Source of the DNA: Sphingobacteriaceae bacterium
GTDB taxonomy: Bacteria > Bacteroidota > Bacteroidia > Sphingobacteriales > Sphingobacteriaceae
Reading direction: 5' to 3'
Length of the DNA: 6,926 nucleotides
Assembly: GCA_025450155.1 (NCBI GenBank)
Contig: JANWIB010000026.1
Coordinates: forward strand, 1-6,926
In this document: positions 1 to 4,871 of the stretch, one piece after another
Numbering within the stretch: position 1 is the stretch's first letter
Layout: each line of letters starts with the position of its first letter
Program-made: the position numbers and the translations under genes
Notes under the pieces: model-generated
Seen by the model: the letters and a program-made list of their open reading frames with translations, nothing else
Database searches by the model: none
Told to the model about the DNA's origin: nothing

Positions 1-203
1 CAGATAATGATCCGCTCTTATTTTATAATCGCATAGCCAATTTCGCTAAAGCTTATTTAAAACAGGAGGGAATACTATTTTTCGAAATTAATGAACATTA
101 TAGTGCAGAACTAGTTGCATTGCTGCAAAAAAAAGGCTTTAAACAGGTAGAGCTAAGAAAAGATATCATGGGTAAAGACCGTATGATAAAAGCGGTCTAT
201 TAG
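1..203 (+). CDS. prmC: Peptide chain release factor N5-glutamine methyltransferase, C-terminal end (partial)
   Basis: This is the last 66 codons of a gene that begins left of the window; the frame is read from base 3 and stops with TAG at 201-203. PrmC (HemK) uses S-adenosylmethionine to methylate the glutamine of the GGQ motif in release factors RF1/RF2, which improves translation termination. The visible part contains the family's C-terminal signature: a strand FFEIN, a helix ending in LLQKKGF, then a final strand and turn with KDIMGKDRMIKA, matching the usual D-x-x-G-x-x-R-x-hydrophobic ending. The SAM-binding core and the catalytic NPPY motif lie outside the window, so activity cannot be judged. 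The next gene is convergent, so no downstream operon partner is present. The identification rests on this short but characteristic tail. Confidence 0.85.
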   Translation, partial: DNDPLLFYNRIANFAKAYLKQEGILFFEINEHYSAELVALLQKKGFKQVELRKDIMGKDRMIKAVY

Positions 204-211
204 AAGGTAAA

Positions 212-247
212 TAGCCAATGCCTACACATTTTACAAGGCATTGGCTA
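212..247. terminator. Hairpin between convergent prmC and di-iron protein genes
   Basis: A perfect 11-bp inverted repeat, TAGCCAATGCC (212-222) and GGCATTGGCTA (237-247), surrounds a 14-base loop. It sits 8 bases after the prmC stop and 10 bases beyond the stop of the minus-strand gene at 258. This is where a shared bidirectional terminator would be expected. Neither side is followed by a long T run (only AATTTATG on plus and ATTTACC on minus), so intrinsic termination is inferred from stem strength and position. Confidence 0.6.
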
Positions 248-257
248 ATGAGAGAAT

Positions 258-998
258 TTATGCTATTGATTTATTTTTTTCGCCCCAGACCTCTTTCATA
301 ACATCATCAAGTGCTATCAATGCTTTAGAACAATCACCAGAAAAAGATGAGCCATGCATGGTAGCCAGGGTTACCGGATTCAAGGCTGCAAGTTGATGAA
401 GCATCTCTTTTGTTTTATGAGTATAAGGTGTATAATCCATTAGGGGACCACTCTCATAGGAAAGTAAGGAATCTTTATGGGCCTCCAGAATATCTTTATC
501 CGTCAGCGCTACTAAATCACCATTCTGATGAAATAAATCAGAACAGAGCAGGGTGCGACCTGTTTCTTCAAACATTACTCCGGCATCCCATCCATGAGGA
601 AGATGTGGCGTGCGAATGAAACGATACTTTCGTTTCCCTGTTTGCAGGATGTCATTATTCTTTAAAGCTAGCGCCGGACGAAGTGCGAAATCTGACATAT
701 TTACAATGCTTCCTACTTCACTGCACACAGCCTGTGCATTAGGCGCTGCCTGCAGCCATTCATTCAGTGCGCCACATTCATCCACTTCAAAATGGCTGAA
801 TCCAATCCACCGGAGAGATTGGGGATCAATGAGCGTTTTTACTGCTTCATACAAAACGGGGAACATTTGCTTCATGCCAGCGTGATAAAGTAATGGTTCA
901 TCATCTTTAATAAGAAAATGATTGAACTGGAGTTGAAATTCCGGTACAAAAATGGAAATACGGTAAACGTCGGGTGCTATTTCATTAATTTTATACAT
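258..998 (-). CDS. Standalone flavodiiron-like (oxygen-binding di-iron) MBL-fold protein
   Basis: A 246-residue metallo-beta-lactamase-fold protein. The metal ligands visible, numbered from the ATG at 998, are H69-x-E71-x-D73 (in SHFEVDE), H135 (PHGWDA), D154 (CSDLF) and H215 (MHGSS). A Glu in place of the second His of the HxHxDH hydrolase motif, plus the bridging Asp, is the hallmark of the di-iron site of flavodiiron NO/O2 reductases and of oxygen-binding di-iron proteins. The flavodoxin domain of true flavodiiron proteins is absent: the protein ends soon after the last ligand. It therefore lacks its own FMN electron donor and may sense or bind O2 or NO, or use a separate redox partner (inference). 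It is probably cytoplasmic, as no signal peptide is seen. The reading frame could extend to a TTG at 1049, but the ATG at 998 begins MYKINEIAPDVYRI, the usual start of the fold. It is transcribed divergently from a Crp/Fnr-type regulator. Confidence 0.8.
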   Translation of the reverse strand: MYKINEIAPDVYRISIFVPEFQLQFNHFLIKDDEPLLYHAGMKQMFPVLYEAVKTLIDPQSLRWIGFSHFEVDECGALNEWLQAAPNAQAVCSEVGSIVNMSDFALRPALALKNNDILQTGKRKYRFIRTPHLPHGWDAGVMFEETGRTLLCSDLFHQNGDLVALTDKDILEAHKDSLLSYESGPLMDYTPYTHKTKEMLHQLAALNPVTLATMHGSSFSGDCSKALIALDDVMKEVWGEKNKSIA

Positions 999-1055
999 AA
1001 CGTGTATTTGTTGAATCTTTTGTAAAATTGCTAAAGATGAGCCAGACAAGAAATG

Positions 1056-1090
1056 AACCAGATTAAGAAATCAGCTTAAACTAGATTAAG
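1056..1090. promoter_or_regulatory. Candidate operator in the di-iron protein/Crp regulator divergent region
   Basis: Two overlapping symmetries are visible. First, CTTAAACTAGATTAAG (1075-1090) is a 16-bp palindrome with one mismatched pair. Its core TTAAA-CTAG-ATTAA has the 5-4-5 half-site geometry of Crp/Fnr-family boxes (FNR: TTGAT-N4-ATCAA). Second, AACCAGATTAAGA (1056-1068) and AACTAGATTAAGA (1079-1091) form a direct repeat with one mismatch and a 23-bp period, about two helical turns. The palindrome abuts the regulator ATG at 1091. Binding there would block the regulator's own expression and could control the divergent gene. Function is inferred from position and symmetry. Confidence 0.5.
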
Positions 1091-1666
1091 ATGAATCTTC
1101 AGCTATTATTTACAACTATCGAGAATCTTGTTCATCTTACAGGTGATCAAAAAGAATTCCTATCAGGTGTTCTTCGCCAAAGAAAAGTAAAAAAAGGACA
1201 GTTTCTGTTATATGAAGGTGTGGTGCAGCGCTATGTTTACTTTGTGGCCCAGGGGTTGCTGGCATCTTATTATACCGCTATGGATGGCAGAGAACATATT
1301 GTTCAATTTGCTATCGAAAGTTGGTGGATGAGTGATATGAATAGTTTTACTAAGCAAATGCCTGCTATGTTTAATGTAAAGGCGCTCGAAGATAGTACAG
1401 TGCTTGAGCTGCCGTTTGAACATATGCAAGTAGTATTTGAACGTATACCTCAGATGGAACGCTATTTCCGTATTATTACAGAGCGAGGCCTGATTACTTT
1501 TCAGCAGCGAATAGTACAAAATAACAGTATGAGTGCTAAAGATCGATATGTTCTATTTCAGCAAAGGTTTCCGAATCTTCAGTTACGTGTGCCTCAGAAA
1601 TTTATAGCTTCATACTTGGGCATTTCGCCTGAGTTTTTGAGTAAAATCAAGAAAGAACTTCATTAA
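1091..1666 (+). CDS. Crp/Fnr-family transcriptional regulator
   Basis: A 191-residue protein with the Crp/Fnr layout. A cyclic-nucleotide-binding-like beta-roll spans roughly residues 20-115 (KKGQFLLYEG near 35-43, FVAQGLLASYY near 51-61). A dimerisation helix follows at about 116-145, then a C-terminal winged helix-turn-helix at about 163-190 with VPQKFIASYLGISPEFLSKIKK, where the last helix is the likely DNA-reading helix. The length is typical of the short Bacteroidota members. The classical cAMP-phosphate-binding motif (GE..RTA) is not present, and the protein has no cysteine at all. It is therefore unlikely to bind cAMP like CRP or a 4Fe-4S cluster like FNR, and its ligand is unknown. 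It is divergent from the di-iron MBL protein, with a palindrome of Crp/Fnr geometry immediately before its start. This suggests autoregulation and control of that neighbour. No Shine-Dalgarno is visible, as usual in this phylum. Confidence 0.85.
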   Translation: MNLQLLFTTIENLVHLTGDQKEFLSGVLRQRKVKKGQFLLYEGVVQRYVYFVAQGLLASYYTAMDGREHIVQFAIESWWMSDMNSFTKQMPAMFNVKALEDSTVLELPFEHMQVVFERIPQMERYFRIITERGLITFQQRIVQNNSMSAKDRYVLFQQRFPNLQLRVPQKFIASYLGISPEFLSKIKKELH

Positions 1667-1692
1667 AAACAACTGCAACTGGAGTACGAGAT

Positions 1693-1720
1693 TTAAGCAA
1701 TAATCAAAAATTGCACTTAA
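1693..1720. terminator. Possible hairpin between convergent regulator and xerD
   Basis: TTAAGCAAT (1693-1701) can pair with ATTG plus CTTAA (1710-1720) if a 2-base CA bulge is allowed, giving about 9 bp around an 8-base A-rich loop. It lies between two converging genes and overlaps the last codons of xerD (TAA at 1717-1719). The stem is AT-rich and imperfect, so this is a weak terminator candidate. Confidence 0.3.
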
Positions 1721-2613
1721 CTTCTCGGATGATATTGCGTAATGACATCTCTTAGATAATCCCGATCGAGGTGGGTATATATTTCGGTAGTAGTAATACT
1801 TTCATGGCCCAGCATTTCCTGCACAGCACGAAGGTCTGCACCGCCCTCAATCAAATGCGTTGCAAAGGAATGCCGGAAGGTATGCGGACTTATTGTTTTT
1901 TTTAAGCCAATTTTGGTTGCCAGGCCTTTGATTATCAGAAAAACCATCACACGAGACAGAGGAGCGCCCCGGTTATTGAGGAATACAAAGTCTTCTTTGC
2001 CGGGTTTAATGGCAATATGAACACGGTTTTGTTCCATGTAAATTTTAAGATATTTGATGGCCGAAGAACCGATAGGTACCAAGCGTTCTTTATCGCCTTT
2101 CCCAACAATTTTTATAAACTCGATATCCAGGAAAAGATTGGAAATACGCAGGCTGGTTAATTCAGATACTCGTAACCCACAACCATATAAAACCTCCAAC
2201 ATCGCTTTATTTCGCATGCCTTCGGGCTTAGAAAGATCAATAGCAGCTATTAAACTGTTAATGTCGTTTATATTTAATGTATCAGGCAATTTGCGATTCA
2301 GCTTAGGACTTTCTAATAAAGCAGCGGGATCGCTTTGTATAACGTTCTCCAGAATTAAATATTTAAAAAAGGCTTTTACTCCGGATAAAACACGGGCCTG
2401 TGTATGAGGTTGCATTCCCAGTTCATTCACCCATTTTAAAAAGGCTTTTAAATCCGAGGTTGATAAAATACCGGGAGGTTTTCCGCCGATCGTTTCCGTG
2501 AACTGGTATAGTTTATCTGTATCCCGTAAATATGCTTCTATCGTATTTTTAGAAAGTGAGCGTTCTAATAACAGATACGATTTAAATCCCCGAAGGCCCG
2601 AATGCCAATCCAA
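1717..2613 (-). CDS. xerD: Site-specific tyrosine recombinase XerD
   Basis: A 298-residue tyrosine recombinase, the normal XerC/XerD length. It resolves chromosome dimers at dif by cutting and rejoining DNA through a 3'-phosphotyrosine. The N-terminal SAM-like core-binding domain covers about residues 1-90 (FKSYLLLERSLSKNTIEAY). The catalytic domain holds the full active-site set: R148 (GLRVSE), K172 (GKGDKER), H244 and R247 (SPHTFRHSFATH), H270 (MLGHESI) and the nucleophile Y279 (TTEIYTH). Members of this phylum commonly have an XerD-type protein in this core-gene setting. I call it XerD over XerC from overall resemblance only. The start is the TTG at 2613. It gives the expected beginning M-D-W-H-x-G-x-x-x-F-K, no ATG lies in frame nearby, and the frame is closed by TAA at 2632-2634. 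It is divergent from aroQ, with 67 bp between them. Nothing suggests a mobile element: no att repeats or cargo genes are seen. Confidence 0.9.
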   Translation of the reverse strand: MDWHSGLRGFKSYLLLERSLSKNTIEAYLRDTDKLYQFTETIGGKPPGILSTSDLKAFLKWVNELGMQPHTQARVLSGVKAFFKYLILENVIQSDPAALLESPKLNRKLPDTLNINDINSLIAAIDLSKPEGMRNKAMLEVLYGCGLRVSELTSLRISNLFLDIEFIKIVGKGDKERLVPIGSSAIKYLKIYMEQNRVHIAIKPGKEDFVFLNNRGAPLSRVMVFLIIKGLATKIGLKKTISPHTFRHSFATHLIEGGADLRAVQEMLGHESITTTEIYTHLDRDYLRDVITQYHPRS

Positions 2614-2616
2614 TTT

Positions 2617-2646
2617 TTTGTTTTTTAAAATTTAGTCCTATGTTTG
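2617..2646 (+). promoter_or_regulatory. Bacteroidota-type promoter of aroQ
   Basis: TTTG (2617-2620) and TATGTTTG (2639-2646) are separated by 18 bases. They match the Bacteroidota sigma-ABfr consensus (-33 TTTG, -7 TAnnTTTG). The predicted transcription start is near 2651, which leaves a leader of about 30 bases before the aroQ ATG at 2681. The -33 element overlaps the region just upstream of the divergent xerD start, so the two genes share this short control region. Confidence 0.65.
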
Positions 2647-2676
2647 AAAAAGCAGGAAATATCCATCTTTCAAACA
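2641..2676. repeat. 9-bp inverted repeat in the xerD/aroQ intergenic region
   Basis: TGTTTGAAA (2641-2649) is repeated in inverted form as TTTCAAACA (2668-2676), with an 18-base spacer and no mismatch. The left arm includes the TTTG of the aroQ -7 element, so it lies at or upstream of the predicted transcription start. That makes a DNA-level site more likely than an RNA hairpin in the leader. It could be a regulator-binding site, or a chance result of TTTG-rich promoter DNA facing both ways. Confidence 0.4.
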
Positions 2677-2680
2677 ACTT

Positions 2681-3106
2681 ATGAAGATACAATTAATTAA
2701 CGGTCCAAATTTAAATTTACTCGGAGTTCGAGAGAAATCAATTTACGGTGAAAGTGGTTTTGAATCTTTTTTAGTTGAATTAAGAGAAAAATACGCAGGG
2801 ATTCAAATTGATTATTTTCAAAGCAACGTGGAGGGAGAACTCATCAATAAACTTCATGAAGTAGGATTTTCTTATGACGGCATTATTTTAAATGCGGGCG
2901 GCTATACCCATACATCTGTTGCTATTGCTGATGCCATTGCCGCAATAAAAACTCCGGTGGTGGAAGTACATATTTCTAACGTATATGCCAGGGAAGCATA
3001 TCGCCATGTATCTTTAATGGCTAAAAACTGCAAAGGAGTGATAACCGGTTTTGGATTAAACAGCTATCATCTGGCACTGGAAAGTTTTTTGATGGATAAA
3101 AAATGA
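2681..3106 (+). CDS. aroQ: Type II 3-dehydroquinate dehydratase
   Basis: A 141-residue cytoplasmic enzyme that dehydrates 3-dehydroquinate to 3-dehydroshikimate, the third step of the shikimate pathway to aromatic amino acids. The length is normal for the small dodecameric type II family. The signature residues of that family are all in place: N10 in NGPNLNLLG, R17 and the lid-loop tyrosine Y22 (the base in the known mechanism), N71 and H77 in NAGGYTHTS, D84, the general-acid H97 in EVHISN, and R104 and R108 in the following VYAREAYRH. The ATG at 2681 gives the expected immediate beta-strand MKIQLINGPN, about 30 bases after the predicted transcription start. It is divergent from xerD and convergent with the baeRF-like gene, so it is probably monocistronic. 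No damaged or unusual feature is seen. Confidence 0.96.
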   Translation: MKIQLINGPNLNLLGVREKSIYGESGFESFLVELREKYAGIQIDYFQSNVEGELINKLHEVGFSYDGIILNAGGYTHTSVAIADAIAAIKTPVVEVHISNVYAREAYRHVSLMAKNCKGVITGFGLNSYHLALESFLMDKK

Positions 3107-3130
3107 AAAAGCCGCCAAACGGGAGCTTTT
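3107..3130. terminator. Terminator-like hairpin between aroQ and the baeRF-like gene
   Basis: AAAAGC (3107-3112) pairs with GCTTTT (3125-3130). A further CC/GG pair (3115-3116 with 3121-3122) closes a 4-base AAAC loop across a 2x2 internal mismatch. It starts right after the aroQ stop (TGA 3104-3106) and ends 13 bases from the stop of the converging gene. The plus side ends in TTTTAATCTTAATT. The minus side continues into TTTTTCATTTTTT, a good U-tract. Bidirectional termination is likely. Confidence 0.55.
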
Positions 3131-3143
3131 AATCTTAATTATT

Positions 3144-4313
3144 CTACAATGAAAATCGCAAAAAAGCTGCCAAAGTACTATCGGAAGGCATCTTTTCCTT
3201 TTCCATAATATGCACTTCGCCGCCGTTTGCCAACGTTTCTATAATCGCGTCATTAACAAGACATACATCACCTTCCTGCTGTTGTTCATGAATTTCAATC
3301 TGATTGTCTTGCTTATTAAACGTTCCCCATATCCGGGCGTCTTTCTCAACAAACAGGTCTGATACCTGAGCATAATAACAAGCCGGAATAACCTCTGCAG
3401 GAATGGAAGTGGTTAGCGCTGTTGCCGAGTTTTCATAGTAGTTTTTAAGCGCTTTATTAGTATACTCTTTAAAGTAAGGGGTAAGTTTTTCTCTTACTTT
3501 TTGATACAGATTATTCTTATCTTCCTGTTCGAAATTGCCCACTAAAGCAGCATCGGCAATGTGCCGATAACTCGAAATCTGCTTATACAAGCCAATTTCA
3601 TAATCAACGGCAGCCAATACCAGGGGAATGTGTTGATTGTGTAATACTTCTGACTTCAACACCTGGTCTATTTCTCTAAAGTATTGGATTAACCATTCAT
3701 CTTCATCCGCTAAAGCAATACCACCTCCATGAAAGCTAGCACCCTCAATGGCCCGCTGTCCATCTATGTTTGCTCTTTTATGAGCTTCTTTATGATCTTT
3801 TTCCTTAAAATGAAGCACTTCCGCCATTCCATGTGGAAGTCCATTTACTTCAAGTTTTCGCATTTCAAACTGATCCCCTTCATATAATCTGGCATCGTGC
3901 TTACTCAACACCAATAAATAAAATCGATGCTTCTTATATATAGCTGGAAGGAGTGGAGTTAATAAAAACGAACTATTAATAAATAGCTCTTCTTTTACCG
4001 GTGTTGGCAGTTTTACGATTTTGGATAGATCGGTGGATAGAAATGCTGCAAGCCCCTGTAATTGGTTCTTCCAGAATACATCGTCTTTTAAAAGATCAGT
4101 CGCCGGCTTTAAAATTTTTTCAATTGAGGCTTTGTCCAAGCCTTTGGTCGTTAATAGTACCCGGGCCTGTTGAAGGTTGTTCTTAAATACGATCGGATCA
4201 TGTTTTTCATTCACTTCAACACCACTACGGTGTGTAGGGATATATATTGAAATGCAACTATCGGATCTATAATTTGCAAGTGCTGCAAATTCTTCTCTTG
4301 ACATTACTTCCAT
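3144..4313 (-). CDS. baeRF-family (bacterial archaeo-eukaryotic release-factor-like) protein
   Basis: A 389-residue soluble protein resembling the baeRF superfamily, bacterial relatives of eRF1/Pelota of mostly untested function, thought to act on ribosomes or in translation quality control. The N-terminal part (about 1-120) begins SREEFAALANY and SCISIYIPTHRSG. The middle eRF1-domain-2-like part (about 125-250) has YLLVLSKHDARLYEG, then a glycine loop FHGGGIA (G196-G198), a long amphipathic helix DEWLIQYFREIDQVLKSEV, and the strand PLVLAAVDYEIGLYKQI. The C-terminal L7Ae-like part (about 305-389) includes DLFVEKDARIWGTF and ends FLRFSL. In eRF1 the equivalent loop is GGQ, whose Gln triggers peptidyl-tRNA hydrolysis. 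Here I read GGG, so classical hydrolysis is doubtful. The exact baeRF subfamily is not determined. It is the second gene of a minus-strand operon, starting two bases after the stop of the small charged protein. A second ATG at codon 4 is a possible alternative start. Confidence 0.7.
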   Translation of the reverse strand: MEVMSREEFAALANYRSDSCISIYIPTHRSGVEVNEKHDPIVFKNNLQQARVLLTTKGLDKASIEKILKPATDLLKDDVFWKNQLQGLAAFLSTDLSKIVKLPTPVKEELFINSSFLLTPLLPAIYKKHRFYLLVLSKHDARLYEGDQFEMRKLEVNGLPHGMAEVLHFKEKDHKEAHKRANIDGQRAIEGASFHGGGIALADEDEWLIQYFREIDQVLKSEVLHNQHIPLVLAAVDYEIGLYKQISSYRHIADAALVGNFEQEDKNNLYQKVREKLTPYFKEYTNKALKNYYENSATALTTSIPAEVIPACYYAQVSDLFVEKDARIWGTFNKQDNQIEIHEQQQEGDVCLVNDAIIETLANGGEVHIMEKEKMPSDSTLAAFLRFSL

Positions 4314-4315
4314 AA

Positions 4316-4555
4316 TTATACTTTTCTTTTAGAGTCATCATCTGCATTTTCCCTCTTATTCACGTTGCGATTAATATGCCTCATGTGAACGTTAGAGGCA
4401 GGGTCATCAGGGCCATCGGTATATTTTTCTGTTAATTCTTCCTCTTTTTCTAGATCGGTTACTGCAAAAGCATTGCGCAGTTTGGCTGTATCTTTCCCTG
4501 AGCCGGAAGGTTTCCCTTTGGAAGGGGCTGGGCTTCCATTTTTACTCCGTGCCAT
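4316..4555 (-). CDS. Small charged, probably disordered protein upstream of the baeRF-like gene
   Basis: A 79-residue protein that I cannot assign to a named family. It has no signal peptide, membrane segment or cysteine. The N-terminal third is basic and rich in Ser/Gly/Pro/Lys (MARSKNGSPAPSKGKPSG). The centre holds LRNAFAVTDLEKEEELTEKY, predicted by eye to be a short helix with acidic residues. The tail alternates basic and acidic clusters (HINRNVNKREN, then DDD and KRK). This composition suggests intrinsic disorder and possible nucleic-acid or ribosome contact (inference). It starts with ATG at 4555. Its TAA (4316-4318) is followed after two bases by the ATG of the baeRF-like gene, so the two are almost certainly co-transcribed and probably translationally coupled. 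That tight coupling is the main reason to accept it as a real gene. The overlapping 73-codon frame from 4680 is less convincing. Confidence 0.65.
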   Translation of the reverse strand: MARSKNGSPAPSKGKPSGSGKDTAKLRNAFAVTDLEKEEELTEKYTDGPDDPASNVHMRHINRNVNKRENADDDSKRKV

Positions 4556-4871
4556 AAAACAAAATTTGGTTTGATAGAATTTTTCAGTGAATCAGTTGTC
4601 TTGAATACCCCGTGCGTTAATTGATAACTTGTATAGATCTTGGCATATGTACTGGGGAGAACTTGACTTCTTTCTTTCATAAATTAATTGATTATCTTTC
4701 TTTTAATAGTAACTATAGGAATCGGAAAGGGTTTTAAAAAATTAAGTAAGAGAGGGCGTCTGACGATTGATTTTGGTGTTTACTAATTTTTAATATGATA
4801 GCTGAGTAGGATAACTTTTATTGCATTGTTGCTTTTAATGTTGATATTTGGGTTTTTAAAGCACAATAAAT
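4556..4871. other. Divergent intergenic region without a convincing gene
   Basis: About 316 bases lie between the divergent small-protein/baeRF operon (minus) and the secreted repeat protein (plus). A 73-codon minus frame (4459-4680) reaches into it but overlaps the coupled 79-residue gene in another frame, has no recognisable motif and is not called. The region is AT-rich and presumably holds the promoters for both sides. I found no TAnnTTTG match for the minus operon, and only a weak candidate for the plus gene. No tRNA, strong hairpin or riboswitch-like structure is evident by eye. Confidence 0.6.
4821..4850 (+). promoter_or_regulatory. Weak candidate promoter of the secreted repeat protein
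   Basis: TTG (4821-4823) is followed after 19 bases by GATATTTG (4843-4850). The second element differs from the Bacteroidota -7 consensus TAnnTTTG only at its first base. The predicted transcription start near 4855 would give a very short leader (about 16 bases) before the ATG at 4872. Such matches arise easily in AT-rich DNA, so confidence is low. Confidence 0.3.

Noticed and set aside
410..885. Two plus-strand frames (410-619 and 610-885) opposite the di-iron protein gene
   Set aside because: They lie entirely antisense to a gene with a well-supported active site and show no protein-like motifs of their own.
258..998. Annotation as beta-lactamase or glyoxalase II-type hydrolase
   Set aside because: The motif is HxExD and not HxHxDH; the second His is Glu, with a bridging Asp and a final His as in di-iron flavodiiron proteins.
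999..1049. A longer N-terminus of the di-iron protein from a TTG at 1049
   Set aside because: The 17 extra residues are unlike the start of the fold, the start codon is TTG, and an ATG at 998 begins exactly where the MBL-fold domain is expected to begin.
1208..1519. A 103-codon minus-strand frame inside the Crp/Fnr regulator
   Set aside because: It is antisense to a well-supported gene and its composition looks random.
1091..1666. A true FNR (Fe-S) or cAMP-responsive CRP
   Set aside because: The protein contains no cysteine for a 4Fe-4S cluster, and the cAMP phosphate-binding motif is missing. Only the general Crp/Fnr family call is supported.
2054..2407. A 117-codon plus-strand frame inside xerD
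   Set aside because: It is antisense to the catalytic domain of a clear recombinase and has no recognisable features.
1717..2613. Tyrosine recombinase as an integrase marking a mobile element
   Set aside because: Its length and motifs are those of housekeeping XerD. It sits beside aroQ and other core genes, and no att-like repeats or cargo genes were seen.
4001..4186. A 61-codon plus-strand frame inside the baeRF-like gene
   Set aside because: It is short, antisense to a coherent 389-residue gene, and has no motif.
4459..4680. A 73-codon minus-strand frame starting with ATG at 4680
   Set aside because: It overlaps the 79-residue gene by 97 bases in another frame, has no recognisable motif, and ends inside that gene. 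The 79-residue frame is tightly coupled to the baeRF-like gene and is the better choice.
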